Source of the DNA: G963666935 sp963666935
GTDB lineage: Bacteria > Bacillota > Clostridia > Christensenellales > CAG-138
NCBI GenBank assembly: GCA_963666935.1
Contig: OY762936.1
Span: 1,240,001 to 1,304,000, forward strand
Length of the DNA: 64,000 nucleotides
Reading direction: 5' to 3'
The notes under the pieces were generated by a model. The model saw only the letters and a list, made by a program, of their open reading frames with translations, made no database searches and was not told the origin of the DNA. This document shows, one piece after another, positions 61,800 through 64,000 of this stretch. Both the position numbers and the translations under genes were made by a program. Position 1 is the first letter of the stretch, and every line of letters begins with the position of its first letter.

Positions 61800-63143
61800 T
61801 TGATACATGCATTTAAGTTTAAAGAACTCAACCTGGTGCTGGACGTGGAAACCTCCGCGCTGCATCTGGTGGACGATACAGCGTTTGAAGTGATTTCTAT
61901 GATGGAGCGGGGCGGCGACATCTATGCGTTGCCGTATCCCGAGCGCCAGATCCGGGAGATCGAAGAGGAGGCAAAAATCCTTCAAAACGAGGGTAGCCTG
62001 AATACGCCCGAGGCAGAGGTGCCCACGGGCATTTCAAAAGAGCAGGTGATCAAATCTATGTGCCTGCACATCGCCCACGACTGCAACTTGCGCTGCCGTT
62101 ACTGCTTCGCAGACAGCGGAGAGTACCAGCAGGGCCATCGAGCGCTGATGAGCGCCGAAGTAGGGAAAAAAGCGCTGGAATTCCTGATAGAGCACGCTGG
62201 ACGACGGCACAATCTGGAGGTTGACCTCTTTGGCGGGGAGCCGCTGATGAACTTTGCCGTTGTGCAGGAAATCGTTGCCTATGGCCGAGAGCTGGAGAAA
62301 CGATACGACAAGCAAATTCATTTTACGATTACCACCAACGGGTTAGGACTTTCGCCGGACGTGATTCAATACCTTAACAAGGAAATGTCCAATATTGTGC
62401 TGAGTTTGGATGGACGGAAAGCGGTGCACGATTTCATGCGCCCCGCCCCCAACGGCAAGGGTTCTTACGACTTGTGCGTTGACAAGTTCAAACGGCTGGT
62501 CCAGTCCCGGGACAAGGATAAGGATTATTATGTTCGAGGCACCTATACCAACCGGAACTTAGATTTTACCGAAGATGTAAAGCACTTTGTTGAACTTGGA
62601 TTCGACCAGCTTTCAATGGAACCGGTGGTGCTGCCAGAGGAAAGCCCCTATGCCATTGTCGAAGAGCACGTGCAGGCGGTGCTAGAAGAGTACGACCGAC
62701 TGGCGGACTACATCATCGAGAGCCGAGAGAATGGGAAATGGTTCAACTTCTTTCATTTTATGATCGACCTTTCCGGCGGCCCGTGCTTGAAAAAGCGTAT
62801 CGCGGGATGCGGAGCGGGCGTGGAGTATGTGGCAGTGACCCCAGAGGGCGACATCTATCCCTGCCATCAGTTTGTGGGAATGCCACAGATGAAGATGGGG
62901 TCCGTGCTCAGCGGAGAACTTGATCAGAGCATCCGAGAAAAATTCGAAGCCTGTACGGTGCTTTCAAAACCCATATGCCGGAATTGCTGGGCGAAATACT
63001 TCTGTTCCGGCGGCTGCGCAGCCAATGCCTACAAGTACAACGGAGATATTGCCATACCATACGAGATGACTTGTAAGTTTTTAAAGAAACGGACGGAGAT
63101 CGCGGTGGGTCTCTATGCGAAAGAAACCATGGAAGGCGAATGA
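61800..63143 (+). CDS. scfB: SCIFF radical SAM maturase
   Basis: This is a 447-residue enzyme that installs the thioether bond in the SCIFF peptide. The TTG at 61800 follows GGAGCCGAA. A RiPP-recognition-like N-terminus (about residues 1-80) precedes the radical SAM cluster motif CNLRCRYCF near residues 95-103. GGEPLMNF and the SPASM domain follow, with cysteines in GGPCLKKRIAGCGAG, YPCHQFVG and CRNCWAKYFCSGGC. The 77-nt gap after scfA holds the attenuator. Confidence 0.95.
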   Translation: MIHAFKFKELNLVLDVETSALHLVDDTAFEVISMMERGGDIYALPYPERQIREIEEEAKILQNEGSLNTPEAEVPTGISKEQVIKSMCLHIAHDCNLRCRYCFADSGEYQQGHRALMSAEVGKKALEFLIEHAGRRHNLEVDLFGGEPLMNFAVVQEIVAYGRELEKRYDKQIHFTITTNGLGLSPDVIQYLNKEMSNIVLSLDGRKAVHDFMRPAPNGKGSYDLCVDKFKRLVQSRDKDKDYYVRGTYTNRNLDFTEDVKHFVELGFDQLSMEPVVLPEESPYAIVEEHVQAVLEEYDRLADYIIESRENGKWFNFFHFMIDLSGGPCLKKRIAGCGAGVEYVAVTPEGDIYPCHQFVGMPQMKMGSVLSGELDQSIREKFEACTVLSKPICRNCWAKYFCSGGCAANAYKYNGDIAIPYEMTCKFLKKRTEIAVGLYAKETMEGE

Positions 63144-63147
63144 AAAT

Positions 63148-64000
63148 TGCGGATTTACCAGGCAACCAGACAACAATATGACGACGTGCCGCGAGCTGAG
63201 GGGATGACTCCGCGGCTGGCGGCGCTTCTGTATAACAGGGGCTGCAAAACCGCACAGGAGATGGAGCGGTTTTTAAACCCATCGGAAGAACAACTCTTTG
63301 ACGCGACACGCTTCCTCGACATGGACAAGGCGGTGGAGCGGATTCGCACTGCGATCGACAAAGGGGAACGGATCTGCATCTTTGGCGACTATGATACGGA
63401 CGGCGTTGCCGCCACGGCGATCCTCTACGACTCCATGAGGAAAGCGGGGGCAACGGTTGCTTACCGAATTCCCTCCCGCCGTGGCGACGGCTACGGGCTG
63501 AGCAAAAACGCGGTTGAGGAGCTGGCACAAGAGGGGACTGCCCTCGTCATTACGGTGGATAATGGTGTGAAAGCCAACGAGGAGATCGCGCTGGCAAAAA
63601 CATATGAAATTGATGTGGTGGTGACGGATCACCACCAGTGCGGGGAGAGCCTGCCCGTTTGCGCGGCAGTGCTTTGCGCTACACGGGGAGACAACACATA
63701 CCCCAACCGGGACTTGGCGGGGGCGGGCGTGGCTCTAAAACTATGCGAAGCCCTTTTCGGCCGGGAGACGGCACGAAAATACATTCCGCTGGCGGGGCTT
63801 GCCACGGTAGCGGACATGGTGCCGCTGCTGGGGGAGAACCGGGCGCTGGCCGCGCTGGCCCTTAAAATGATTAATCGGGAAGAATGCCCGCTAGGCCTTA
63901 CTGTATTGGGAAACCACGTAAACGACGGCAGCCGGGCCTTTGGTTCCCGGGATTTTTCCTTTGGCTTTGCGCCGCGGATCAACGCAGCGGGACGCATGGA
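63148..64000 (+). CDS. recJ: single-stranded-DNA exonuclease RecJ, 5' part
   Basis: The frame is open to the window edge, so only about 284 residues of the usual 570-800 are seen. TTG at 63148 follows GGAAGG and gives LRIYQATRQQYDD; the overlap region with scfB is 5 nt past its stop. DHH-family motifs are clear: FGDYDTDGVAATAIL near residue 73, VTVDNGV-type TVDNGVKANEE, and VVTDHHQCGE. The late GFAPRINAAGRM matches RecJ motif V. It acts in recombinational repair. Confidence 0.92.

Overview
The window comes from a spore-forming Gram-positive bacterium of the class Clostridia. The evidence is an intact sigK with a hydrophobic pro-sequence, RNase J next to a YlbF protein, a SCIFF peptide with its radical SAM maturase, and a division cluster with MraZ and a PASTA-tailed class B penicillin-binding protein. 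A Christensenellales-like lineage is possible, but the genus cannot be read from the sequence. No rRNA, complete tRNA or CRISPR array is present.

Positions 1 to about 14,340 form an AT-rich accessory island. It is built from imperfect copies of one repeated unit derived from a mobilisable element. The unit has a block with a strong inverted repeat (R), the 3' end of a MobA-type relaxase gene (S), and a 130-bp promoter-bearing block (T). Three T copies each precede a different set of exported proteins: (A) a lipoprotein, an ABC exporter and a small secreted protein; (B) a SpoIID-like secreted protein and a lipoprotein; (C) a small secreted protein, a FtsX/MacB-like permease and a VanZ-like protein. 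Between them lie an integrase 3' end, a tRNA 3' half, a degV gene and two copies of a NERD/zinc-finger gene remnant. A 465-bp direct repeat that looks identical by eye flanks set C.

Positions 14,467 to 34,127 are ordinary GC-richer chromosome. They hold a DUF255 thioredoxin-like protein, a FAD/Rieske oxidoreductase, two aminotransferases, a VanW protein, an operon of RNase J, YlbF, MltG, U32 peptidase and an unknown protein, an AbrB-controlled ABC exporter, sigK, a TIM-barrel protein, efp, a zinc-ribbon protein and plsY.

Positions 34,200 to 48,652 are the division and cell wall (dcw) cluster: mraZ, rsmH, ftsL, spoVD/ftsI-type PBP, murE, mraY, murD, ftsW, murA, ftsQ, ftsA, ftsZ. Four AAAGTR boxes at exact 10-bp spacing over the mraZ promoter suggest MraZ autoregulation. 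The usual murF and murG positions are empty. A compact structured spacer separates mraY and murD.

Positions 48,842 to 64,000 hold pth, mfd, a PrsA-like foldase, rqcP, a fused ispDF, a RarD-like transporter, DUF4349 and SIMPL lipoproteins, DUF2156 and Eis-like proteins, yajC, a TIGR04086 membrane protein, the SCIFF pair scfA-scfB and the start of recJ, which runs off the window.
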